A stretch of 64,000 bases of DNA from Actinomadura rayongensis (lineage in GTDB: Bacteria; Actinomycetota; Actinomycetes; Streptosporangiales; Streptosporangiaceae), in contig NZ_WUTW01000001.1 in NCBI RefSeq assembly GCF_009831215.1, positions 1,197,423 through 1,261,422 of the forward strand, in the 5' to 3' direction. Shown piece by piece: positions 50,583 through 58,522 of the stretch (position 1 is the stretch's first letter; every line of letters begins with the position of its first letter). A program made the position numbers and the translations under genes. Below the pieces are notes generated by a model, which was not told the DNA's origin, searched no databases, and worked only from the letters and a program-made list of their open reading frames with translations.

Positions 50583-52910
50583 TCACAGCAGCGTCCTCGG
50601 CCGGACCGCGTTGGCGGCGTCGATCAGCGCGCGCCGGTCCTCGCGGTCGCGGGTGTGCCGGGCGAGCGCCCGGTAGGTCTCCTCCAGGCGGCGGCGCAGC
50701 GGCTGCTCGGCCAGCGGGACGCCGAGGACCGAGCCCTGCGCCGTCCCGCCGCGCCGGACGGTGCCGAGCGCGGCCTCCAGGACCTCGGCGGCGAGCCGGT
50801 CGCGGCGCCGCTCGTCCAGGTCCAGCGCGGCGAGCCGGTCGCCCGCGCCGATCAGTTCGGCGGGCGCGGGCTCGCCGTCGGGCCGTCCGCGCACGGCCGT
50901 CGCGACCGCCGCCGCCTGCGCGTGGACGTGCCGGATCGACGTGCGCGGCACCGAGTCCAGCACCGCGACCGCCGACGTCCGGTCGCCCGCCCGCAGGTAG
51001 ACGCGGGCGAGGCCGAACGCGGCGTTGATGTGGCCCTGGTCGGTGCGCCACACGAGGTCGTAGAGGCGGGCGGCGTCGCGCGGCGCCGAGACCTCGCGGC
51101 AGTGGGCGAGTGCGATCTTCGGCGCGGCCTCGCCGGGCACCAGCCCGTACAGCCGGTCGAAGCGGGGCTCGGCCTCGGCGAGGCGGCCCGCCGCCAGCAG
51201 TGCGACGGCCCGGTACCACTCGATGCGCCAGTCGCCGGGCAGCTCGTCGGCGACCTCGTCCAGGGCCGTCCACGCGCCCGCCGCGTCGCCCAGTTCGATC
51301 TTCACGCGGGCCAGCGTCAGCCGCACCTCGGGCGTCTGCCGGGGGCCCGCCGCGACGGCCGCCGCGAGCTGCGCGGGTTCGAGCGCGGTCAGGCCCGCGA
51401 GGAAGCCGGCCGCCGGGTCCGCGCCGTCCACCAGCGGGACGGGCAGCGCCGCGGCGGCCTCGGCGGGCGTCACCGGCGGCAGCGCCGTCCCCGCGTCGCC
51501 CTCGGTGCCCGGCACCGACCGCTCCGGGCCGAACAGCCCGGACGGCGCCGGACGCGGCCGGCCGTCCTCCACCGCCAGCACCTCGCGCAGCACGCCGGTG
51601 AGCTGCTCGGCCATCTCGGCGGCGTCCTGGAACCGCTCGGCCGGGTCGCGGTGCGTCGCGCGGCGCAGGAACCGGTCGAACGACTCGTGCCGCACCAGCA
51701 GCGGGATCTCGGCCCGCGGAGGGAGGCTCGTCGCGTACTTCCCGGTGTAGCCGCGGAAGGGGAAGCTGAGCACCGCGAGCGTCCGCCCGACGGTGTAGAG
51801 GTCGGACGTGACCGACGGCCCGACGTCGGAGATCTCCGGCGCCTGGTAGCCGACCGTCCCGTAGATCGCGCTGAACTGGTCGTCCACGCGCCGGACGCCG
51901 CCGAGGTCGATCAGCCGGAGCTGCTCCTCGGACTGGATGACGTTGTCGGGCTTGAAGTCGCAGTACAGCAGGCCCTGCGCGTGCAAGTACCCGAACGCCT
52001 GGAGCACTTCGAGCGCGTAGGCGATGGCCTGGCCGAGCGGGAGGGAGTCCGCGCCGGTCGCGCGCGTCGCCGACAGGATCTCCTTCAGCGACCGGCCGCC
52101 GACGTACTCCATGACGATGTAGCCGTCGCCCGCGTGCTGCACGAAGTTGTAGATCTTGACGATGTTGGGGTGCTCGACCTCGGCGAGGAACGCGCGCTCG
52201 GCCGCCGCCGCTGCCGCCGCGTCCGCGTCGCCGGTGTCCAGCAGGCCCTTCAGCACCACCCACCGGTCGCTGACGTTGCGGTCCTTGGCGAGGTAGATCC
52301 AGCCGAGCCCGCCGTGCGCGAGGCAGCCGAGCACCTCGTACTGCCCGCCGACCAGGTCGCCCGGGACGAGCTTCGGCGTGAACGAGAACCGCGTCCCGCA
52401 CTTGGCGCAGAACCCCTCGGCGCGGCCGGGCCGGTCGCCGCGCCCCCGGCCGACGGGCTCGCCGCAGTTGCCGCAGAACCGCTTGTTCTCGGCGACCTCG
52501 GCGTCCGCGAGCACCGCCGTGGACGGGTCGCGGTAGGGGACGCGCGGGACCTCCACCAGGCCCGCGCCGAGCATCCCGCGCCGTCCGGACGAGCGCGACG
52601 ACCCGGTGCGCGCGCTGCCCGTCCGTACCGAGCCGGTGCCCCGGCTGCCCCGGGACGCGCCGCTCGCGGGCGTGCTGACCACCGTCGGCGGCGCGGGCTC
52701 GGAGCCCTCGCCGGGCGGCATTCCGCAGACGTCGCAGTAGCCGTCGACGATCGTCCCCGCGCAGCCCGGGACCGTGCAGCGCTGCGCGCCGGACGGGGCG
52801 GACCGCGTCGTCGGCGGCGCCGGAGTGCCGGAGGAAGGAGGCATACCGCATATGACGCAGTAACCGTCCTCAATGTTGCCCGGACAACCCGGCTGGGTGC
52901 AGCGACTCAA
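50583..52910 (-). CDS. pknG: PknG-like Ser/Thr protein kinase
   Basis: About 775 aa. Two CxxPGCxG...CxxCGMPP ribbons at the N-terminus (1-24 and about 43-66) precede a rubredoxin-like CGNCGE/CAKCGT pair, then the kinase (about 180-430): GGLGWIYLAKDR, catalytic Lys in VVLKGL, CDFKPDNV with the catalytic Asp, and LIDLGGV in place of DFG. A C-terminal TPR-like solenoid (about 480-750) follows. The rubredoxin-kinase-TPR order and the glycine loop identify PknG. It has no membrane segment. TTG 52910 overlaps the preceding stop (TTGA); the first ATG would cut a zinc ribbon, so TTG is chosen. Operon with GlnX- and GlnH-like genes matches PknG signalling. Confidence 0.92.
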   Translation of the reverse strand: MSRCTQPGCPGNIEDGYCVICGMPPSSGTPAPPTTRSAPSGAQRCTVPGCAGTIVDGYCDVCGMPPGEGSEPAPPTVVSTPASGASRGSRGTGSVRTGSARTGSSRSSGRRGMLGAGLVEVPRVPYRDPSTAVLADAEVAENKRFCGNCGEPVGRGRGDRPGRAEGFCAKCGTRFSFTPKLVPGDLVGGQYEVLGCLAHGGLGWIYLAKDRNVSDRWVVLKGLLDTGDADAAAAAAAERAFLAEVEHPNIVKIYNFVQHAGDGYIVMEYVGGRSLKEILSATRATGADSLPLGQAIAYALEVLQAFGYLHAQGLLYCDFKPDNVIQSEEQLRLIDLGGVRRVDDQFSAIYGTVGYQAPEISDVGPSVTSDLYTVGRTLAVLSFPFRGYTGKYATSLPPRAEIPLLVRHESFDRFLRRATHRDPAERFQDAAEMAEQLTGVLREVLAVEDGRPRPAPSGLFGPERSVPGTEGDAGTALPPVTPAEAAAALPVPLVDGADPAAGFLAGLTALEPAQLAAAVAAGPRQTPEVRLTLARVKIELGDAAGAWTALDEVADELPGDWRIEWYRAVALLAAGRLAEAEPRFDRLYGLVPGEAAPKIALAHCREVSAPRDAARLYDLVWRTDQGHINAAFGLARVYLRAGDRTSAVAVLDSVPRTSIRHVHAQAAAVATAVRGRPDGEPAPAELIGAGDRLAALDLDERRRDRLAAEVLEAALGTVRRGGTAQGSVLGVPLAEQPLRRRLEETYRALARHTRDREDRRALIDAANAVRPRTLL

Positions 52911-54118
52911 CGATCCGATCCCTTCGCCCGCGCGGAGATGGCCTCCTGGTAGCCCGACAGCGCCACCGTCGCCCGCCGCAGGTCGCACGGCGCCGACCAC
53001 AGCAGCTCCCGGACCTCCGCGTACCGTCCGGCGAGGTCGGCGTCCTCGGCGTGGCCGAGCCTGGCCGCCTTCACCCGGTACGCCTCCAGCCGTCCGCGCA
53101 GCTCGTCGCGGCGCGCCGTGAGCCCGGCGGCCAGCTCGCGGGACTCGCGGACGCGGCGCAGCGCGTCGGCGGCGGCGTCCTCCAGGCCGGCGACGCGGTC
53201 GGCCAGCTCGCGCCAGCGGCCCGCCGTGCCGAGCCCGCGGACGGCCGCGCACCGGTCGGCGAGCGCGACGGCGAGCGCCGGGACGTCGGGCGGCGGCGGA
53301 GCGGAGACCTTGGCGAGGACGTCGGCGCGGGTGCGGCGGGCCGCGTCCTCTTCGGTGCGGACGAGCGCGACAGCTTCGTCCAGCGCGGCGAGCCGGGCCG
53401 CCGCCTCGTCGCGCATCCGGACGGCGGCGCGCAGCCGGTCGCGCAGCGCGGCGAGGTCGGCGCCCAGCCGGACCAGCGCCGGGGGCTCGGTCGCCAGCGG
53501 ATCGGCGCGGACGGTCGCGGCGACGCGGTCCAGCGCGTCGGTCAGCCGCACGGCCTCGGGGTCGTCGCCGCCCAGCTCGCAGTCCAGCGCGCCGACCTCG
53601 CGGCGCGCGGCCTCGGCGTGCTCCAGCGCGGGCAGCAGCGCCGACCACGCGCCGTCCACCGCCGCGACGCGCCGGACGACGTCCTCGTACAGCGCGGTCA
53701 TGCGCGCGACGACGGCCGCCAGGGTGAGCGGGGGCGGGGGAGCGGCGAGCAGCGTCCGGTCGGCGAGCGGGACCTCGCGCTCGGGCGGCGCGACGGCCGG
53801 CCCGGTCAGCAGCCGCGTCAGCTCGGCCAGCTCGGCGCGGCCCGGACGGCCGTGCCGGGCGCGCAGGTCCTCGGCGGCGCTCAGCGTCCGGGTGTACCGG
53901 TCGAACCAGTCCCACAGCTCGGCGGCGTGCGCGCGGACCTCGTCGCGCGCGCGGGCGGTCGCGCCGGTGACGGACGCCCCGGCCAGCAGCCGGTAGCCGG
54001 GCTGCGCCTCCAGGTCCAGCAGGGCCGCGCTCACCCGGTCGCGTTCGTCGCGCTGGACGCGCAGCGCCGCGTCCACGGCGTCGCGGTCCATCGGCGGGCG
54101 CGCGGCGGCCTCACTCAC
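52907..54118 (-). CDS. Coiled-coil protein, first gene of the kinase operon
   Basis: 403 aa, mostly long Ala/Arg/Glu/Leu helices with heptads (ALDEAVALVRTEEDAARRTR, LAAGLTARRDELRGRLEAYR) interrupted by one Pro-rich loop near residue 130. No membrane segment and no known domain. It precedes the PknG-like gene, whose TTG start overlaps its stop, so they are translationally coupled. It could be a scaffold or substrate in the signalling complex, but this is inference. GTG 54118 is chosen over ATG 54091 because the reading frame and spacing to a G-rich site fit better; the evidence is modest. Confidence 0.75.
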   Translation of the reverse strand: MSEAAARPPMDRDAVDAALRVQRDERDRVSAALLDLEAQPGYRLLAGASVTGATARARDEVRAHAAELWDWFDRYTRTLSAAEDLRARHGRPGRAELAELTRLLTGPAVAPPEREVPLADRTLLAAPPPPLTLAAVVARMTALYEDVVRRVAAVDGAWSALLPALEHAEAARREVGALDCELGGDDPEAVRLTDALDRVAATVRADPLATEPPALVRLGADLAALRDRLRAAVRMRDEAAARLAALDEAVALVRTEEDAARRTRADVLAKVSAPPPPDVPALAVALADRCAAVRGLGTAGRWRELADRVAGLEDAAADALRRVRESRELAAGLTARRDELRGRLEAYRVKAARLGHAEDADLAGRYAEVRELLWSAPCDLRRATVALSGYQEAISARAKGSDR

Positions 54119-54160
54119 GCGACACACCCCCGTCGAACCCCGTCTTGCGCAGATTTGCGG

Positions 54161-54166
54161 ATTTTA
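54161..54166 (-). promoter_or_regulatory. Possible -10 (TAAAAT) of the kinase operon
   Basis: On the minus strand the bases read TAAAAT, 43 bases before the GTG start of the coiled-coil gene. No matching -35 was clear. Confidence 0.35.
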
Positions 54167-54242
54167 GTGGGTCAGTGTCCCGTACGGCCGTGATCTGCTC
54201 AAGTAGGCCGTCCACGGCCTGGGAAATGTCAGTACTCGAACA

Positions 54243-54248
54243 TATAAT
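54243..54248 (+). promoter_or_regulatory. Consensus -10 TATAAT, leaderless WYL mRNA
   Basis: A perfect TATAAT ends 6 bases before the ATG at 54255 and no ribosome site precedes that ATG. Transcription would start at or next to the A of ATG, giving a leaderless mRNA. A -35 is not obvious. Confidence 0.65.
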
Positions 54249-54254
54249 CGAACC

Positions 54255-54767
54255 ATGGCGAACGTTGCGACGCACCCCTCCGACCCGGCCGCCCGCCGGG
54301 TGAACGACAACGCGCTCACCGCCGCCGAGATCGCCGCGCTGGCGCTCTCCCTGGCCCACCTCGGCGCCGGCCCGCAGGCCGCGACCGCGCGCCGCGCCCT
54401 GCGCGCCCTCCTCGACGCCGAGGACGGCTTCGACGCGGTCGCCGCCGAGACCCTCGACACCCTCACCACGGCGCAGGACGCGGCCACCGCCGACCGCGCC
54501 CGCGTCGTCGCGTCGGCCATCACCGAGCACCGCGTCGTCCGGCTCTGCTACGGCGACGCGGGCGCGAACGTCACGATCCGCGAGGTCGAGCCGGTGACGT
54601 GCCTCGTCCACCGCGACCACTGGTACCTCGTCGGGTGGTGCCGGATGCGGCGCGGCATCCGCGCGTTCCGGTTCGACCGGATCCTCGCGGTCGAGTCCAC
54701 CGGGCTGCCCGCCCGGCCGCGCCGCGCCGACCACTACCTGCCGTTCCAGGGCCGCCGGGCGGCCTGA
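54255..54767 (+). CDS. WYL-domain protein lacking an HTH
   Basis: 170 aa. The C-terminal half carries the WYL core: VVRLCYGDAG, REVEPVTCLVHRDHWYLVGW and GIRAFRFDRI. The N-terminal half is the helical linker that normally follows an HTH (LTAAEIAALALSLAHLGAG), but the HTH itself is missing and the gene starts directly at ATG 54255 behind a strong -10. It is divergent from the kinase operon. It may sense a ligand without binding DNA or modify a partner regulator. WYL domains are often ligand sensors in phage-defence and stress regulators. Confidence 0.85.
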   Translation: MANVATHPSDPAARRVNDNALTAAEIAALALSLAHLGAGPQAATARRALRALLDAEDGFDAVAAETLDTLTTAQDAATADRARVVASAITEHRVVRLCYGDAGANVTIREVEPVTCLVHRDHWYLVGWCRMRRGIRAFRFDRILAVESTGLPARPRRADHYLPFQGRRAA

Positions 54768-54776
54768 CGGGTTCTG

Positions 54777-54808
54777 GAGCCCCGGCCCCGCGCGGGGCCG
54801 GGGCTCCG
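54777..54808. terminator. Bidirectional terminator between WYL and SDR genes
   Basis: A perfect 14-bp GC stem with a GCGC loop lies between the convergent stops of the WYL and SDR genes. Confidence 0.8.
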
Positions 54809-54812
54809 GCGT

Positions 54813-55559
54813 TCAGAGCAGGCCGGCGTACTGGCCGCCGTCCACCGGGATCGCGGCGCCGGTGACGAACGCGGCCTGCCGCGAGCACAGGTAGGCGACG
54901 AACGCGCCGAAGTCCTCCGCCGACCCGGTCGTGCGCGCCGGGACTTCGCGGGCCGCCGCCGCCAGGTCGCCGTTGTGGAGCTGCCGCAGCCGGTCGGTCG
55001 CGTGCGCGCCCGGCTGGAGCGAGTTCACCGTGACGCCGTCGGCCGCGACCTCCCGCGCGAGCGTCTTCAGGAACGCCGTCGCCCCGGCCCGCGCGGTGTT
55101 GGACAGGATGAGGTTCGGGTTCGGCTGCCGCACCGCCACCGAGGTGATCGCGACGATCCGGCCCCAGCCGCGCTCGCGCATCTCCGGGACGGCCGCGTGG
55201 CACATCGCGACCACCGACATCAGGTTGAGGTCGAGCGCCGTGCGGTAGGCGTCCACGGGCGTCGCGGCGAAGCCCCCGGCGGGCGGGCCGCCCGCGTTGG
55301 CGACGAGGACGTCGATCCCGCCGAGCGCGGCGCGCGCCGCGTCGACGAACGCGGTCGCGCCCTCCGGGGTGCCGACGTCGGCGACGATCGGGTGCGCGCC
55401 GTGGCCGAGTCCGGCCGCCGCCGCGGTGATCCGGGCCTCGTCCCGGCCGCAGATGGCCACCTGCGCGCCCTCGGCGAGCAGCGCCCGCGCGCTCGCCAGG
55501 CCGAGGCCGCCCGACGCCGCCGCGACCGCCGCGCGGCGGCCGTCCAGTCCGAGATCCAT
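54813..55559 (-). CDS. SDR-family oxidoreductase, atypical active site
   Basis: 248 aa. The Rossmann start AAASGGLGLA replaces the usual TGxxxGxG, but ANAGG and GRIVAITSVAV (catalytic Ser) are present. Where YxxxK is expected the protein reads SNTAR, so Tyr and Lys are absent. This variant occurs in a branch annotated as 3-oxoacyl-ACP reductases, whose chemistry is not settled. The C-terminus GAAIPVDGGQYAGLL is normal. Start ATG 55559 with GAAGGGA 9 bases upstream. It stands alone between the terminator and an AT-rich region. Confidence 0.88.
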   Translation of the reverse strand: MDLGLDGRRAAVAAASGGLGLASARALLAEGAQVAICGRDEARITAAAAGLGHGAHPIVADVGTPEGATAFVDAARAALGGIDVLVANAGGPPAGGFAATPVDAYRTALDLNLMSVVAMCHAAVPEMRERGWGRIVAITSVAVRQPNPNLILSNTARAGATAFLKTLAREVAADGVTVNSLQPGAHATDRLRQLHNGDLAAAAREVPARTTGSAEDFGAFVAYLCSRQAAFVTGAAIPVDGGQYAGLL

Positions 55560-55922
55560 GCCGGTGCGTCCCTTCGGAGATCGTCCCGGAATCCTAAGGG
55601 ACGGCCTGATCAGCGCCGGGACCGCGGCCGGTCGAATCGGCGTCAATTCACAAGTGGACTAAACTCTCAAAACTGGACAAATTTCGTTCGCTCACCGTCG
55701 GTGGCGATCAGTGGACGCGCTGTGAAAATGCCCTGTTCGTCGGGTTTCTGAAGAATGTTTACCGTTGTTGGTTTTTGTCGTTAATCGTTGTCTTCATGGT
55801 ATCGACAAATCATCGCCACGGCCATTGACTGACTCTGTGTCGGGCGACACAATCTGATTGTTCCAATTAAATGTGGCGAAAAAGATAAAGGGCCGTGCCG
55901 GCCCGCCGCAGGGGAGCCTGTT
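55560..55922. other. AT-rich promoter region
   Basis: Bases from about 55640 to 55890 are much richer in A and T than the surroundings and contain no gene. This probably holds promoters for the SDR gene and the small gene at 55923. Confidence 0.5.
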
Positions 55923-56285
55923 ATGACCGCAGACGAGCACGCCGCGGAGGTCGAGGCACTCCGTCGCCGCTTCCCCGGATGGGCCGTCTGGTACGGCCCC
56001 TACACGGGCCACTGGTGGGCGCTGCCGCCCCGTGGGAGCGCCGACCGGACCTTCGTGGAGGCTCCGACCCCGCAGCATCTCATCGCCAGGATCGAAGGGA
56101 CCGCGTCCACGGCGGGCTCCGTGGACCGGCCCCGTGCACCGGACGCGCAGGTCCAGGCGCGTCCGCCCGCCGACCCCCGGCGGGACGAGCGGCGTCCCTC
56201 GAACCTCCTCCGCATCGAGGGAGTCACACCGCCGCAGTCTCCCCGGGTCCCGGTGGTCGCGTGGCCGGGCAGCACCGAGAGGTGA
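55923..56285 (+). CDS. Small hypothetical protein with PGWxVWYGPxxxxWWAL motif
   Basis: 120 aa. The N-terminus (EVEALRRRFPGWAVWYGPYT, then GHWWALPP and ADRTFVEAPTPQHLIARIE) matches a small family common in actinomycetes with regulator genes of the helix-turn-helix/Scr1 type, but no such regulator is adjacent here. The rest is Pro/Arg-rich and likely disordered. GGGGAG stands 7 bases before the ATG. Function unknown. Confidence 0.65.
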   Translation: MTADEHAAEVEALRRRFPGWAVWYGPYTGHWWALPPRGSADRTFVEAPTPQHLIARIEGTASTAGSVDRPRAPDAQVQARPPADPRRDERRPSNLLRIEGVTPPQSPRVPVVAWPGSTER

Positions 56286-56639
56286 CCGCCGTTCCCCACC
56301 TCGCCACCGCCACCGGATAGCCGTCACGGCCCGGGGCCGGGCACCCGCCGCGTTCCCCTCCAGCGCACGGAACGCCGCGCGGACGCCGGCACCCACCGTC
56401 CACCCGGGCCGTGACGGCCGCTTCATAAAGGGCACATCCGATAAAGAGTGCACGGGGTGCCGGAAAATGCGTCCGGAACGGTCCCTTTCCGCTTTTACCC
56501 GGGTCATCGCCGCGCTTCCGCCCGGCATTTCGGTCGGACCGGGTCCCGGGGGCGCCGGAACCGCGCGGGCCGGAAGGCGCTACGCTGCGCCGATGGGGCG
56601 GATCGACGCGGGGATCCGGGGGAACGGAGCGGGAGCGAC
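56286..56639. other. Intergenic region before the solute-binding protein gene
   Basis: No complete gene recognised. A short frame near 56440-56500 reads ECTGCRKMRPERSLSAF, which resembles a zinc-binding fragment, but no start or ribosome site supports it. Confidence 0.4.
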
Positions 56640-57866
56640 ATGCGGCTGAAGGTCGGGCCGGGCGCCGCGCGCGGGGGGCGCCGGACGGGCGCGGCGGCGG
56701 GGCTGGCCGCGCTGGTCCTGGCGCTCGGCGGATGCGGCGGCGGCGAGGCGCGCAAGGCGGACGCCGCGCCCGTCGCCGGGACGGTCGGCGGCGGCGAGGG
56801 CGAACTGAACCTCGTCGTGCTGCCCGGCGACATCGAGAACGGCGGCACCGACCGCCGCGTCGACTGGGTCACCCCGTTCCAGGAGCGGACGGGCTGCACG
56901 GTGAGCTGGCGCACCGCCCGCGACGCCCAGGAGATGACCGACCTCGTGAGCAACCCGGCGCGGCGCTACGACGGCGTCCTCGCCCCGCCCGAGGTCGCGG
57001 GACGGCTCGTCGCGGGCCGCCAGGCCGCGCCGGTCAACACCGACCTCGTGGACGGCTACAAGAAGCTCGAACCGAAGCTGCGGAGCCTGCTGCGCCAGGA
57101 CGGGAAGGTCTACGGCGTCCCCTACACGTGGGGGTCCAACGTCCTGATGTACGACGCGCGGACGGTCGCGCCGCCGTCGAGCTGGGGCGCGGTGTACGAC
57201 CCGGGCCAGGCGCGGCGGTACGCGGGCAAGCTCGTCATGCGCGACACCCCGCTCAGCGTCGCCGACGTCGCGCTGTACCTGAAGCAGCACGACCGCGAGC
57301 TGAAGATCAAGGACGTGTACGCGCTGTCGCCGCGGCAGCTCGCGGCGGTGCGGGGGATCCTGGAGAAGCAGCGGCCGAGCGTCCGCGCGTACTGGAAGAC
57401 CCCCGCGCAGGCCGTGTCGGCGTTCGCGGCGGACGGCGCGGTGCTCGGCGTCGGGTCGCCCTACCAGGCGGACGTGCTCGGACGCGCCGGGCACGGCGTC
57501 CGCACGGCCGACCCGGCCGAGGGCGTGACCGGCTGGGCGACGGCGTGGATGATCGGCGCCCGCGCGGCGCACCCGAACTGCATGTACGAGTGGCTGCGGT
57601 GGACGGCGACGCCGGACGTCCAGCAGCAGGTCGCCGAGTGGTCCGGCGTGGCGCCGGCGAACCCGCAGGCGTGCTCGGGGGAGCGCGCCAAGTCCGGCTT
57701 CTGCGTCGCCTACCGCGTCGGGGACCGCGACCGGCTCGACCGCATCGTCTTCGCCCGCACGCCCACGGCCGTCTGCGGCGGCGGCCCCGACAAGGGCGAG
57801 CGCAAGTGCACCGACTACATCGAGTGGACGCGCGTCTGGATCGAGGCCACCAAACTGGCGAAGTAG
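56640..57866 (+). CDS. Extracellular solute-binding lipoprotein (PotD-like)
   Basis: 408 aa. The signal peptide ends in LVLALGGC, a lipobox. The mature protein has the two-lobe pattern of ABC transporter binding proteins for polyamines or similar solutes: NLVVLPGDIENGG, VDWVTPFQERTG, YGVPYTWGSNVLMYD, VTGWATAWMIGARA. ATG 56640 has GGGAG 5 bases upstream. No permease or ATPase gene is adjacent, so the rest of the transporter must be elsewhere. Strong hairpins follow the stop. Confidence 0.88.
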   Translation: MRLKVGPGAARGGRRTGAAAGLAALVLALGGCGGGEARKADAAPVAGTVGGGEGELNLVVLPGDIENGGTDRRVDWVTPFQERTGCTVSWRTARDAQEMTDLVSNPARRYDGVLAPPEVAGRLVAGRQAAPVNTDLVDGYKKLEPKLRSLLRQDGKVYGVPYTWGSNVLMYDARTVAPPSSWGAVYDPGQARRYAGKLVMRDTPLSVADVALYLKQHDRELKIKDVYALSPRQLAAVRGILEKQRPSVRAYWKTPAQAVSAFAADGAVLGVGSPYQADVLGRAGHGVRTADPAEGVTGWATAWMIGARAAHPNCMYEWLRWTATPDVQQQVAEWSGVAPANPQACSGERAKSGFCVAYRVGDRDRLDRIVFARTPTAVCGGGPDKGERKCTDYIEWTRVWIEATKLAK

Positions 57867-57888
57867 CCCTGGGAAACACTGCGGGGGT

Positions 57889-57907
57889 CCAGGGGGCGTC
57901 CCCCTGG
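57889..57907 (+). terminator. Hairpin after solute-binding protein gene
   Basis: An 8-bp stem (CCAGGGGG pairing with CCCCCTGG over a 3-base loop) lies 23 bases after the stop; this element is common downstream of actinomycete genes. Confidence 0.55.
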
Positions 57908-57918
57908 GGAAGCATTGC

Positions 57919-57965
57919 GGGCTCCGGCGCGGCCGGTCCCGTTGGACCGGCGAGCGCCGGAGCCC
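57919..57965. terminator. Long two-tier hairpin
   Basis: An outer 12-bp stem (GGGCTCCGGCGC) and inner 8-bp stem (GCCGGTCC) closed by CGTT form one long perfect structure. It can stop transcription from both the lipoprotein gene and the opposing small zinc-protein gene. Confidence 0.7.
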
Positions 57966-58076
57966 GCCTCGGCACGACCGGCCGCCCCCAGCCGGTGTAC
58001 CGCACGGGTGGCTCCGGGCCTCCCCCCGAATGCCCGGATCACCCTTCTTCCAGGAAAGTCCGCTGACCGCGCGGGG

Positions 58077-58361
58077 TCACCGCCCGTCGCGCGACCGCCC
58101 GCCGCGCTCGCCGGGACGGACCGGCACCCGGCCCGCCGCGACGGACGGCTCGTCGGGGCCGCGCTCGGGACGCCGGACGGTGCGGCCGGGCAGCATGGTC
58201 GCGCACTCGTCGCACGCGAACACCCCGCCGCCGCCGGGGACGTGGCCCACGCGCACGCGCGGCCGGGGCCAGCGCTTGCGGCAGACGACGCAGGCGTCGC
58301 CGTGGCGCTGCGCGGCGTCCAGCCCGGCCGGGTCGAACCCCGGTTCGTACGCTGCGGCCAT
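58077..58361 (-). CDS. Small putative zinc-binding protein
   Basis: 94 aa. Two cysteine pairs ([11 protein letters not shown] and FACDECA) could bind one zinc. The rest is Arg/Pro-rich. No family recognised beyond a general zinc-ribbon look. ATG 58361 has GAGGAGGGG upstream. It is divergent from dxr. Confidence 0.6.
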   Translation of the reverse strand: MAAAYEPGFDPAGLDAAQRHGDACVVCRKRWPRPRVRVGHVPGGGGVFACDECATMLPGRTVRRPERGPDEPSVAAGRVPVRPGERGGRSRDGR

Positions 58362-58522
58362 CCGTCCCCTCCTCTCGCCGACGCTGTCAGTGGTTTCCTT
58401 TATATGTCGCCCCAAGTGTTACCTCTGTTACGGCCCGTACAAGCTCCGGCAAAGTCCACCGTCGCGGGCGGCGGGCCGCGCGGCGGGGACAGCGGCCGGT
58501 GACGTGCACGACAATGGGCATC

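Noticed and set aside
56406..56640. Short CxxC-containing frame (ECTGCRKMRPERSLSAF)
   Set aside because: No start codon with a ribosome site and no downstream conserved part; probably chance or a relic.
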